NCBI GenBank assembly: GCA_946540735.1
Contig: CAMNIN010000006.1
Coordinates: forward strand, 35,498-99,497
DNA: 64,000 nt
Source: an uncultured Prevotellaceae bacterium
GTDB lineage: Bacteria > Bacteroidota > Bacteroidia > Bacteroidales > Bacteroidaceae
Reading direction: 5' to 3'
Made by a program: the position numbers and the translations under genes. Positions 38,365 through 45,337 of the stretch are shown piece by piece. Each line of letters opens with the position of its first letter. Position 1 is the stretch's first letter. Under the pieces are notes generated by a model. The model was not told the origin of the DNA. It was given only the letters and a program-made list of their open reading frames with translations, and ran no database searches.

Positions 38365-38961
38365 TTATTTTTTCTTCTTGCGCTTGTCGGTGAACTCTCT
38401 CTCATTGATTTTCTCGAAAGTGAACTTGTCGAGGTCGATCTGGATCACGCCATCGGTGAAGCGTGCCAGGTCGGAGGCCACCTTCTCGTCGTCGACTGAT
38501 CCATGGCTCCATTGGTGGAGGCTCCGTTTCATGTGGTTGGCCGTGATGCGCACCAGCTCGTCGCGCTCAGGACCAGGTTGCATGGTCTTCAGTTTGTCAA
38601 ACAGTTCGAACATCATGTTGCCATAATGCCTGACGGGAATGTTGGTCATGGGGTATGACATCGGTTCTGGTTTGGTGGCGATCTTAGCCGCCTGACTGAT
38701 ATCGAACGGCCATTCGATGTCGAGTTTGAAATTGCTCATCAGTGCCAGATGGTCCCACAATTTGTGTCTGTAGTCAGCCGTCTCTCCTTGATGGGGAAAC
38801 ATACGTTCCATGATGGCAATGATGGTCTCAGCGCAACGCTGGCGCTCCTCGCGTGACTCCAGTGTGATGGCATGATCTACCATTTTCTGCACCTCGCGGC
38901 CATATTCCGGCAGCATCAGGCGCTCACGCTGTGTATTGTAGTCTAATCCTTCTATCTTCAT
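38365..38961 (-). CDS. DUF4290 protein
   Basis: 198 aa from ATG 38961. DYNTQRERLMLPEYGREVQKMV at the N-terminus is the usual opening of DUF4290, a family confined to Bacteroidetes and nearly universal there. The protein is all-helical by composition, has no signal peptide, and ends in a basic tail (EFTDKRKKKK). It lies directly upstream of murA, 6 bp apart, an arrangement I believe is common in the phylum. No function is known to me; cytoplasmic and linked to cell-wall synthesis by position only. Confidence 0.85.
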   Translation of the reverse strand: MKIEGLDYNTQRERLMLPEYGREVQKMVDHAITLESREERQRCAETIIAIMERMFPHQGETADYRHKLWDHLALMSNFKLDIEWPFDISQAAKIATKPEPMSYPMTNIPVRHYGNMMFELFDKLKTMQPGPERDELVRITANHMKRSLHQWSHGSVDDEKVASDLARFTDGVIQIDLDKFTFEKINEREFTDKRKKKK

Positions 38962-39006
38962 CAATATTCAATTATCAATATTCAATTATCAATCGGCCGA
39001 AGGCCG
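38961..39006. repeat. 14-bp tandem repeat and small hairpin in the tsaB-DUF4290 gap
   Basis: TCAATATTCAATTA occurs twice head to tail (38961-38974 and 38975-38988), followed by the hairpin CGGCC-GAA-GGCCG (38994-39006). The gap is only about 50 bp. The hairpin has no T-tract in either direction and is unlikely to be a terminator. Confidence 0.6.
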
Positions 39007-39015
39007 CTCCCTGAA

Positions 39016-39705
39016 TCAAATCAAAGGTTTGGATGCCTTTGCCACGAAATCCTTCAGGTAGAACGGCGTGAAATAAGCGACATCCTCATATTGCTGCATA
39101 GCGACACGTTTCTCGGCCAGCGGAAACATGTTTTTGGCCAATGGGCGGATGCCGTCGATCAGGTGGGCATTGGGGTGGTGGATGGTCTCCATGCACTTTG
39201 CTGCCCCGTTGCCGAAGAAATACACGGGATGATGGTCGAGCCACTGTCGGTAGGTGCTGGCGTCGACGATGTCGGCCTGAATGCCTCTGACCGGTCGCAA
39301 TGCCCGGTCGTAGATGGCGGAATACACCTCCATGCGGCGTGCGTCGAGCATGGGGCACAGCAAGGCCTCTTCCTCCAGTTCATGGCCGAGGAGCACGGGA
39401 ACGGCAAGCAGTTCGAGTGTCGGGATGGCAATCAGCCGGAGGTCCTGTCCGTAGCAGATACCCTTGGCCATCGACACGCCGATGCGCAGTCCTGTGTAAG
39501 AACCTGGTCCGCAACTCACGGCGACGGCATCAAAAGGTATGGCATGGCTGTCGGTGAACGACATGGCCTCGTCGACGAAAGATCCCAGCCGTTCGGCGTG
39601 ATTGGGTCCGCTGAAGTCTTCGTCGTGGTAGATGCACTGGCCGTCTTGGCTTACAGCGACGGAACAGACATCAGTGCTTGTTTCAATATGCAGTATACAG
39701 GACAT
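39016..39705 (-). CDS. tsaB: tRNA t6A biosynthesis protein TsaB
   Basis: Works with TsaD, TsaE and TsaC in making threonylcarbamoyl-adenosine at position 37 of ANN-decoding tRNAs. 229 aa with the ASKHA fold: LHIETSTDVCSVAV, the HAERL helix (GPNHAERLGSFVDEAM), and VSCGPGSYTGLRIGVSMAKG are standard TsaB motifs. The TsaD metal-binding HxxxH is absent, as expected for TsaB. It is the first gene of a minus-strand run through DUF4290, murA, rimM, dxr and rseP and is divergent from yicC. Confidence 0.94.
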   Translation of the reverse strand: MSCILHIETSTDVCSVAVSQDGQCIYHDEDFSGPNHAERLGSFVDEAMSFTDSHAIPFDAVAVSCGPGSYTGLRIGVSMAKGICYGQDLRLIAIPTLELLAVPVLLGHELEEEALLCPMLDARRMEVYSAIYDRALRPVRGIQADIVDASTYRQWLDHHPVYFFGNGAAKCMETIHHPNAHLIDGIRPLAKNMFPLAEKRVAMQQYEDVAYFTPFYLKDFVAKASKPLI

Positions 39706-39743
39706 TGCGCAAAAAACTCAATGATTTTCCAATAATTAAAGTG

Positions 39744-39751
39744 CAAAATTA
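39744..39751 (-). promoter_or_regulatory. Candidate -7 box for tsaB
   Basis: TAATTTTG on the minus strand, 38 bp before the tsaB ATG. No good -33 box was found at 19 nt, so this is a weaker call than the others. Confidence 0.4.
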
Positions 39752-39773
39752 CGGATTTTTCCTCAGAAATATG

Positions 39774-39781
39774 TATTTTTG
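39774..39781 (+). promoter_or_regulatory. Candidate -7 box for the yicC-gmk-nadD operon
   Basis: TATTTTTG on the plus strand, 85 bp before yicC. The -33 position is T-rich but lacks TTTG. Together with the box at 39744-39751 it suggests divergent transcription from this gap. Confidence 0.4.
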
Positions 39782-39866
39782 CATAAATTTCTATTGCCCT
39801 GATGAGTTTTTAAATTGATTTGACACCTCAGCGGCATTTTTTAGCAATGATTAAAAAAGAGATCGG

Positions 39867-40742
39867 ATGATACAATCAATGACGGGCTACGGGAAAGCTA
39901 TCGTAGCATACCAGGAGAAGAAAATCAATGTGGAGGTGAAGTCTCTCAACAGCAAGTCGCTTGACTTGTCGACACGTATCGCACCACTCTATCGAGAGAA
40001 GGAGATGGAGATACGTCAGGTCATCTCCCGCAAGTTGGTCAGGGGAAAGGTAGACTTCTCGCTTTGGATAGAGAAAGAAGCAGGGATGGATGCCACACCG
40101 GTCAACGGAGCCCTCGTTGAGAACTATTATCAGCAAATCAAGGCCATCGCCATGAAAACAGGCATCCCGGAGCCTCAGGACTGGTTCCCGATCCTGCTCA
40201 GGATGCCCGATGTGACCACCAAGACCGATGTGGAGGAACTCTCCGACGAGGAATGGGGAGTGGTGCTCCAAGCCATCGAGGACGCACTCACGCAGTTGGT
40301 GAACTTCCGCATTCAGGAGGGTGCTGCTCTCCAGAAACGTTTTGAGCAGAATGTCGCCACCATCTCCGACCTCCTGTCATCGATCGAGCCTTATGAGAAG
40401 ATGAGGGTGGAGAAGATCAAATCGCGGATCATCGAGGGATTGTCGACCATCCCTGAGGTGGAGTATGACAAGAACCGTCTGGAGCAGGAACTGATCTATT
40501 ACATCGAGAAACTCGACATCAGCGAGGAGAAGCAGCGCTTGGCCAATCATCTGGCCTACTTCCGCCAGACCATGAACGAGGAGGAGAGCCAGGGCAAGAA
40601 ACTGGGCTTCATCGCCCAGGAGATGGGACGTGAGATCAATACGACCGGTTCGAAGAGCAACCAAGCCGAGATGCAGAATATCGTGGTCAAGATGAAAGAC
40701 CAATTGGAGCAAATCAAGGAACAAGTGCTTAACGTGCTGTAG
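39867..40742 (+). CDS. yicC: YicC family endoribonuclease
   Basis: 291 aa with the defining start MIQSMTGYGKA and the conserved EVKSLNSKSLDLSTRIAPLYREKE, plus the C-terminal DUF1732 part with GKKLGFIAQEMGREINTTGSKSNQAEMQNIVVKMKDQLEQIKEQ. E. coli YicC is an endoribonuclease reported to take part in small-RNA turnover; the exact role in Bacteroidetes is unknown. gmk starts 16 nt after the stop, a frequent pairing in bacteria. It is the first of three genes (yicC, gmk, nadD) with very short gaps, likely one operon. Confidence 0.94.
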   Translation: MIQSMTGYGKAIVAYQEKKINVEVKSLNSKSLDLSTRIAPLYREKEMEIRQVISRKLVRGKVDFSLWIEKEAGMDATPVNGALVENYYQQIKAIAMKTGIPEPQDWFPILLRMPDVTTKTDVEELSDEEWGVVLQAIEDALTQLVNFRIQEGAALQKRFEQNVATISDLLSSIEPYEKMRVEKIKSRIIEGLSTIPEVEYDKNRLEQELIYYIEKLDISEEKQRLANHLAYFRQTMNEEESQGKKLGFIAQEMGREINTTGSKSNQAEMQNIVVKMKDQLEQIKEQVLNVL

Positions 40743-40758
40743 ATTAACTCGGATATAC

Positions 40759-41355
40759 ATGATGACAAAAAAAGATAATCCATCGACCCGCTGCATCATT
40801 TTTTCCGCACCGAGCGGCAGTGGGAAGAGTACGATCATCGGATGGCTGCGTGAGCAACATCCCGAACTGCGCCTTGCCTTTTCCATCAGTTGCACCAGCC
40901 GTGCTCCACGTGGAACAGAACAGGATGGTGTGGAGTATTTCTTCATCACCCCGGAGGAATTCCGCAAGCGCATAGACAACGATGAGTTCCTGGAGTATGA
41001 GGAGGTGTACGAAAACCGCTTCTATGGCACGCTGAAAGCCCAGGTGGAGCGTCAGTTGGAGGCAGGGCAGAACGTGATCTTCGATGTTGACGTGAAAGGT
41101 GGCGTCAATATCAAACACTATTATGGCGAGAAAGCCCTGAGTATTTTTATACAGCCACCCTCGATAGCGGAACTCCGTCGGCGTCTTGAGGGGCGCGGGA
41201 CCGACACACCCGAGGTGATTGAGGACCGTTTGGCGAAGGCTGCCTATGAGATGACCTTTGCCGAACAGTTTGATCATGTGGTCGTCAACGACAACCTTGC
41301 TGATGCCGAGGAGGAGGCCTACCGCTTGGTCAGCCAGTATCTTTCGGAACCTTAG
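40759..41355 (+). CDS. gmk: Guanylate kinase
   Basis: Phosphorylates GMP and dGMP to the diphosphates. 198 aa with the P-loop IFSAPSGSGKSTIIGWL, the GMP-binding SCTSRAPRGTEQDGVEYFFIT, and EYEEVYENRFYGTLKAQVE. The lid Arg residues in EDRLAKAAYEM are present. An in-frame ATG one codon later is equally possible. nadD begins 3 nt after the stop. Confidence 0.96.
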   Translation: MMTKKDNPSTRCIIFSAPSGSGKSTIIGWLREQHPELRLAFSISCTSRAPRGTEQDGVEYFFITPEEFRKRIDNDEFLEYEEVYENRFYGTLKAQVERQLEAGQNVIFDVDVKGGVNIKHYYGEKALSIFIQPPSIAELRRRLEGRGTDTPEVIEDRLAKAAYEMTFAEQFDHVVVNDNLADAEEEAYRLVSQYLSEP

Positions 41356-41358
41356 CGG

Positions 41359-41934
41359 ATGATAAAGACAGGTATTTTCGGGGGGTCGTTCAATCCCATC
41401 CATCGTGGACATCTGGCATTGGCCTCCAGTCTGCTGAAGAAAGCGGGACTGGATGAGGTGTGGCTGATGGTCACGCCACAAAATCCGTGGAAGAGTCAGG
41501 ACAACCTCCTGGATGATGAGCAACGCCTCCGTTTGACCCGGGCTGCTGTGGAAGGCATCCCCGGTTTGGTGGCCAGCGATTTTGAGTTTCATCTGCCCAA
41601 GCCATCCTATACCTGGGACACCCTGCAAGCCCTTGCGCATGACTATCCCGACCGTCGGTTCTCCTTGCTTTTAGGTGGTGACAATTGGGCGAAGTTCGGC
41701 CAATGGTATGAGCATGACAAGATCCTTGCCCATCACGACATCGTGGTTTATCCCCGCAAGGGTTCACCGATCGACCGTACCTCATTGCCACCCAACGTGC
41801 GGGTGGTGCGTATGCGCCTGATCAACATCAGCAGCACGGAAATCCGTGAACGTATCCGTCAGGGTCTGCCGTTTGAGGATCTGGTCCCACCTCCCGTTTA
41901 CCAAATCATCCGGTCAGATAATCTCTATAGGTAG
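41359..41934 (+). CDS. nadD: Nicotinate-nucleotide adenylyltransferase
   Basis: Adenylates nicotinate mononucleotide in NAD synthesis. 191 aa. IFGGSFNPIHRGHLALA carries the nucleotidyltransferase HxGH motif, WLMVTPQNPWK and SYTWDTLQAL are typical, and the C-terminal INISSTEIRERIRQGLP is the conserved ISSTxIR signature. End of the yicC-gmk-nadD operon. No hairpin terminator precedes the repeat cluster that follows at once. Confidence 0.95.
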   Translation: MIKTGIFGGSFNPIHRGHLALASSLLKKAGLDEVWLMVTPQNPWKSQDNLLDDEQRLRLTRAAVEGIPGLVASDFEFHLPKPSYTWDTLQALAHDYPDRRFSLLLGGDNWAKFGQWYEHDKILAHHDIVVYPRKGSPIDRTSLPPNVRVVRMRLINISSTEIRERIRQGLPFEDLVPPPVYQIIRSDNLYR

Positions 41935-41946
41935 GTATTCCTCTTA

Positions 41947-41975
41947 CTCACCACCCGAAAGGTGACGCTTGGCTC
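41947..41975 (-). repeat. Partial copy of the composite REP repeat
   Basis: Read on the minus strand, GAGCCAAGCGTCACCTTTCG and the following GGTGGTGAG resemble the inner part of the 103-bp repeat at 42004-42106 (about 24 of 29 positions by eye). It sits 12 bp after the nadD stop codon. Confidence 0.55.
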
Positions 41976-42003
41976 GTCTGTGAATCAGCCTGCATGAAGC
42001 ATG

Positions 42004-42106
42004 TGCAATGCGCTTTTTCGGATTACAAATCCGATACTCAATGCATCGGGATTCTTGGACAAGCCAAGCGTCACCCTTCGGGTGCCGAGCGACAAATCCC
42101 GATGAA
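42004..42106 (+). repeat. 103-bp composite REP repeat, copy 1
   Basis: Starts with TGCAATGCG, then the REP dyad CGGATT-ACA-AATCCG, the connector ATACTCAATG, and a long stem CATCGGGATT (42044-42053) / AATCCCGATG (42095-42104). Between these arms lie two more hairpins, CTTGG-ACAAG-CCAAG and CACCC-TTC-GGGTG, so the single strand could fold as a branched, clover-like structure. Copy 2 at 42250-42352 differs at only a handful of positions. No reading frame is preserved. Confidence 0.8.
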
Positions 42107-42164
42107 CCAAGACACCCACAAAAAACGACCACCTTAGTTTGGGCGGATTTTATGTTCAACAGTT

Positions 42165-42212
42165 CGGGCGGATTTGCAATCCGCCCGCATTGAGTATAAG
42201 CATTTGCAATGC
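42165..42212 (-). repeat. REP-like palindrome pair
   Basis: A perfect dyad CGGGCGGATT-TGC-AATCCGCCCG (42165-42187), the connector CATTGAGTATAA, and a second dyad GCATT-TGC-AATGC (42200-42212). Same layout and orientation as 29719-29766 beside the RAYT gene. The second dyad has both arms changed relative to GGATT/AATCC in a way that keeps the pairing. Confidence 0.8.
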
Positions 42213-42249
42213 GATTACCGCGTAAAAAGAGGAACAATGCATAAGTTTT

Positions 42250-42352
42250 TGCAATGCGCTTTTTCGGATTACAAATCCGATATTCATAGCATCGGGATTC
42301 TTGGACAAGCCAAGCGTCACCCTTCGGGTGCCGAGCGGCAAATCCCGATGAA
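42250..42352 (+). repeat. 103-bp composite REP repeat, copy 2
   Basis: Nearly identical to 42004-42106 and in the same orientation, 246 bp away. Changes fall mostly in the connector (ATATTCATAG against ATACTCAATG) and one base next to the right arm; the arms of all hairpins are unchanged. A remnant GGATTGCAAATT follows at 42366-42377 and overlaps the stop codon of the glycosyltransferase gene. Confidence 0.8.
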
Positions 42353-42374
42353 CGGTGTTTTTTCGGATTGCAAA

Positions 42375-43394
42375 TTACGCATATTTCTCGCGGCCGAGCA
42401 TTTTGCGGGCCCTGAGTTTCATGGCTTTCCAGATATTGCCAAACTGGCCATATCTGAGGTTGAGCATCAGTTCCTCCAATGACCTGCCCACCTTGATCCA
42501 CGGATGCCGCCAGGCGTGGTTTTTATAGACCCGCTCCTGGTATGCCACATTGTCGATGACATATTTGGGGTGCTTGAGCGGGAAATCCAGTTCATGCCGG
42601 GCCATGGTGAAGATACGTCGGTAGCCCCGCGGCGTGGTCTTGATGCTGCCCGAGAAGTGGGTGCTGTCGGCCGACAGTCCCAGGTTGTTGATCAGGTTTT
42701 TACTGGGCATGATAGCCAAGCCCGAATGCAACAAGTTGCACGCCCAGAAGATGGTCTCGTAAAATTCCTTGCCACTGTCGCGGTGCTGGCGGCACATCTT
42801 GAAGAAATCACGGCGGTATCGCCGATGTTCGACCAGGTTTTCCAGTTGCCGCATGTTGTGTTCATCGTCGAGGAAAGCATAGTCGGCCTCCCACAGGTCG
42901 ATGACCCTGCGCCAGGAAGCCCATCCCCAGATGGAGAACACAGAAGTGAAGAAATAGCTGTCGGGCACATCGGCTGTCACCTCGTCCTCATTGAATCCAG
43001 CGATCATCATGATACGCTCATCATTCTCATAACGGTCGAGCATCTCTTTGCAGAAAGGGAAGAACGACTGCGACGGCACGTCGTCATCCTCCAGCACGAT
43101 GCATTTGTCGGTATGTGAGAAAGCCCATTTCTGAGAAAGATATTCCGAAGGGTCGCATCCGTAGTTGCGCTCTTGGTAGAGGCGGTGCACCTCACATTCC
43201 CAGTCGATGTCCTCGACCACTTTCCGACAAGCTTCGATACCCTTCATGTCACGCTCACCCCGCGGACCATCCTGATAGAGGAAAAGGCGTGCGGGCCTGG
43301 CCCTCCTCACTTCAGCGAAGACTTGGCTCAGGTGGTCGGGACGGTTGAAGAAAAGGATCAGGACGGAGACGTCGATCTTGGCAGGTTGTTTCAT
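42375..43394 (-). CDS. Glycosyltransferase family 2-like protein
   Basis: 339 aa from ATG 43394, which overlaps the flippase stop codon (ATGA), a sign of translational coupling. VSVLILFFNRPDHLSQVFAE is the nucleotide-sugar Rossmann start; LFLYQDGPRGERD and CIVLEDDDVPS carry the acidic metal-binding residues; GWASWRRVIDLWE lies near the acceptor site. The acidic run reads EDDDVP, as in GT2-like enzymes that resemble alpha-1,3-mannosyl or GNT-I types. The C-terminal third is basic and helical. With the flippase it likely adds a sugar in surface polysaccharide or LPS assembly; sugar and acceptor unknown. Confidence 0.85.
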   Translation of the reverse strand: MKQPAKIDVSVLILFFNRPDHLSQVFAEVRRARPARLFLYQDGPRGERDMKGIEACRKVVEDIDWECEVHRLYQERNYGCDPSEYLSQKWAFSHTDKCIVLEDDDVPSQSFFPFCKEMLDRYENDERIMMIAGFNEDEVTADVPDSYFFTSVFSIWGWASWRRVIDLWEADYAFLDDEHNMRQLENLVEHRRYRRDFFKMCRQHRDSGKEFYETIFWACNLLHSGLAIMPSKNLINNLGLSADSTHFSGSIKTTPRGYRRIFTMARHELDFPLKHPKYVIDNVAYQERVYKNHAWRHPWIKVGRSLEELMLNLRYGQFGNIWKAMKLRARKMLGREKYA

Positions 43395-44827
43395 AATTGT
43401 CGTTTGAGCATGAAATGGATACTTTCCTTGAGAATCGTGCTGCCCAGGATGCGCAGGATGCCGAGGTAGGGTACAGCCACGAGTAGGATCTTGGCGAAAA
43501 AGCGGAGATAGATGTTGCCGATGCCACCCGTGGCGAAGTGGGCGCAAGCACAGAGAGCAGTTGACAACAACAGATAGGGTGAGATGTCGCGGATGAACTC
43601 CATGGTGCGGAGAGGCGTCTCCCGTTGGGCCAAACGGAGCCATACTCCAGTCCATGCGACACTCACCACCACGTAGGCCATCACCATGACGCGGATGCCA
43701 TAGCGAGCCATGAGCAGAGCGATGGCCAGTGCGGTGAGGCATTGGGCGATGGTCGACCACATATAAGCGCCAGAATGTCCACGACTGATGATGAGGTTGT
43801 AGAGTAGGGTAGAGATGGGCAGGAAGGCACCCGCCACGCAGAGGAGTTGGAGGATGCCGGCACTCTCGATCCATTTGTCGGTGATGAGAATAACGATGAA
43901 TTCCTTGGCCACGAGAGCCAGTCCGAACATCAGCGGAAAGGTGAGAAAAGCCGTGAAGCGCAATAGTTTGCGCAGGATAGCTTTCTGCCGTTCTCGGTCT
44001 TCCTCCACACGGGTGAAAACCGGTTGGGCAATGCCTGTTATCATATTCGAGATCAGCGATGATCCCATCGTGTTCCATTTGTTGGCCTGGGTGTAGTTTC
44101 CCACATCGGAGGGCGTGTAAAGTCTGCCGAGGATGACCGAGAAGAGATTGGTGTTGATGATGTTGAAGACATTGGTGGCGATCAGCCGGCTGCTGAATCC
44201 GATCATCTCGCGCACCGGGGTGAGGTCGATGCTGAGGCTTGGCCGCCATCCCGAGAAATAATAGCTCAAAGCCATGACCACAGTGATATAGACGATGGTC
44301 TGAGTGGCGATGCCCCAATAAGCCATGCCTGCATAGGCCATGAGAATGGCGACGACCCCCGATACAGCGAGTGCCATGATCGTCATCAGTGAGGTCTCGC
44401 GCACCATCATGTTGCGGAAAAGGTAGGCACGTGGTGCTGTGCTGAAACTTGAGATGACAAAGCCCAGCGTGATGTAGCGTGTGAGTGCAGTGAGTTTGGG
44501 CTGACCATAGAAAGCGGCGATCAGCGGTGCGCAGACAAACAGCAGGAGATAGAACGAGACGCCGATGGCGATGCTTGTCCAGAAGACCGCGTTGAAATCC
44601 TTGTGCGAGGCGTTTTTCCGCTTGTTGAGTGCGGAGATGAATCCACCTTCCTGCAAAGAGGCACCCAATGCCGTGAAAATGGTGATCATCCCCACCATGC
44701 CGTAGTCGGACTGTGAGAGCAGGCGGGCCAGGAAAATACCGATAACGAGGTTGAGCAACTGCTGCATGCCGTTGCTGATACTGCCCCATAACAGGCCGTT
44801 GGCTGTCTTCTCTTTCAGTGATGCCAT
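43391..44827 (-). CDS. Polysaccharide/oligosaccharide flippase (Wzx-like, MOP superfamily)
   Basis: 478 aa integral membrane protein with 12-14 predicted helices. MASLKEKTANGLLWGSISNGMQQLLNLVIGIFLARLL is the classical opening of the PST/Wzx group (here split over the first helix), and DYGMVGMITIFTALGASLQEGGF is the second conserved part. It is expected to flip undecaprenyl-linked oligosaccharide across the inner membrane. Only one glycosyltransferase accompanies it, so the locus is a small outpost rather than a complete capsule cluster. Transcribed from a duplicated promoter that almost touches the start codon. Confidence 0.9.
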   Translation of the reverse strand: MASLKEKTANGLLWGSISNGMQQLLNLVIGIFLARLLSQSDYGMVGMITIFTALGASLQEGGFISALNKRKNASHKDFNAVFWTSIAIGVSFYLLLFVCAPLIAAFYGQPKLTALTRYITLGFVISSFSTAPRAYLFRNMMVRETSLMTIMALAVSGVVAILMAYAGMAYWGIATQTIVYITVVMALSYYFSGWRPSLSIDLTPVREMIGFSSRLIATNVFNIINTNLFSVILGRLYTPSDVGNYTQANKWNTMGSSLISNMITGIAQPVFTRVEEDRERQKAILRKLLRFTAFLTFPLMFGLALVAKEFIVILITDKWIESAGILQLLCVAGAFLPISTLLYNLIISRGHSGAYMWSTIAQCLTALAIALLMARYGIRVMVMAYVVVSVAWTGVWLRLAQRETPLRTMEFIRDISPYLLLSTALCACAHFATGGIGNIYLRFFAKILLVAVPYLGILRILGSTILKESIHFMLKRQL

Positions 44828-44837
44828 AGCGCAGGTG

Positions 44838-44868
44838 CAAATATAGTGAAAGCCGAAGACAATACAAA
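44838..44868 (-). promoter_or_regulatory. Proximal flippase promoter
   Basis: On the minus strand TTTG (44868-44865), 19 nt, TATATTTG (44845-44838). Only 10 nt separate the -7 box from the flippase ATG, so the message would have a leader of just a few bases. Confidence 0.7.
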
Positions 44869-44885
44869 ATGAATGGATTCATTTT
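44866..44885. promoter_or_regulatory. Operator-like palindrome, proximal copy
   Basis: AAAATGAAT and ATTCATTTT with spacer GG, a perfect 9-bp dyad. Its downstream arm shares three bases with the -33 TTTG. Identical arms occur at 44945-44964 and 6725-6744. Confidence 0.55.
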
Positions 44886-44916
44886 TATTGTTGAGGCGCA
44901 TCCTGTATTCGCAAGG

Positions 44917-44947
44917 CAAATATAGTGAAAGCCGAAGACAATACAAA
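44917..44947 (-). promoter_or_regulatory. Distal flippase promoter
   Basis: Second, identical copy of the flippase promoter, 79 bp further upstream. A transcript from here would carry the proximal promoter and palindrome as an approximately 80-nt leader. Confidence 0.65.
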
Positions 44948-44964
44948 ATGAATGGATTCATTTT
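44945..44964. promoter_or_regulatory. Operator-like palindrome, distal copy
   Basis: Same arms and spacer as 44866-44885, 79 bp away, again overlapping a -33 box on the minus strand. Confidence 0.55.
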
Positions 44965-45129
44965 TATTGTTGAGGCGCATTCCACCCATTAAGTGTAAAA
45001 AATACAATAAAGTACAAAACCAAAGCTTTTTTAATACTTTAATGACAAAAAGGGGTCGCGGGGTCCTTTTTTAACAAAAAAGTATCAATAATGGTCAAAA
45101 TAATATCATGAAAATTGTCAAAAACCTTT

Positions 45130-45137
45130 TACCTTTG
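45130..45137 (+). promoter_or_regulatory. -7 box of the SusC/SusD operon
   Basis: TACCTTTG fits TAnnTTTG. No TTTG at -33 (the position reads CATG), as is frequent at activator-dependent Sus operons. The transcript would start near 45144 and have a leader of about 190 nt. An AAAAAGG/CCTTTTT weak stem at 45047-45071 lies just upstream. Confidence 0.5.
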
Positions 45138-45231
45138 CAAATTGAAAAAATGTAAAAATCGGAAACAAACGATAAAAAACCTAAAAACGACTGAGATACA
45201 TGACAGAAAGCACAGGTTGACCTTCCCCAAA

Positions 45232-45283
45232 CTCCATTTGCGGTATGCAAAATGGAGCAAATGAGGTGTGTTTTTTCATACCT
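45232..45283 (+). promoter_or_regulatory. Two hairpins in the SusC 5' leader
   Basis: CTCCATTTGC (45232-45241) pairs with GCAAAATGGAG (45247-45257) except for one bulged A, and AGGTGTG (45264-45270) pairs with CATACCT (45277-45283) across a loop of six T, with one G-U pair. The loop of T and the position in a long untranslated leader suggest control of read-through or translation, for example by a trans-acting small RNA. The second stem could also act as a weak terminator. Confidence 0.4.
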
Positions 45284-45337
45284 TATTTATAATAATAAGC
45301 ATTTATACTTTAACTTAACCTAGAAATATTCTTAAGT

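Larger units (their letters stand above)
44837..44980. repeat. 65-bp direct repeat containing promoter and palindrome
   Basis: The segments 44837-44901 and 44916-44980 are identical by eye and are separated by 14 bp. Each carries, on the minus strand, a complete TTTG-N19-TATATTTG promoter and an operator-like palindrome upstream of and overlapping the -33 box. The unit has no open frame. It looks like a promoter duplication in front of the flippase gene. Confidence 0.9.

Noticed and set aside
42375..44882. Single 835-residue frame that runs through the flippase region into the glycosyltransferase
   Set aside because: The upstream part is out of frame with the recognised flippase and has no domain. 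The glycosyltransferase has its own ATG at 43394 that overlaps the flippase stop.
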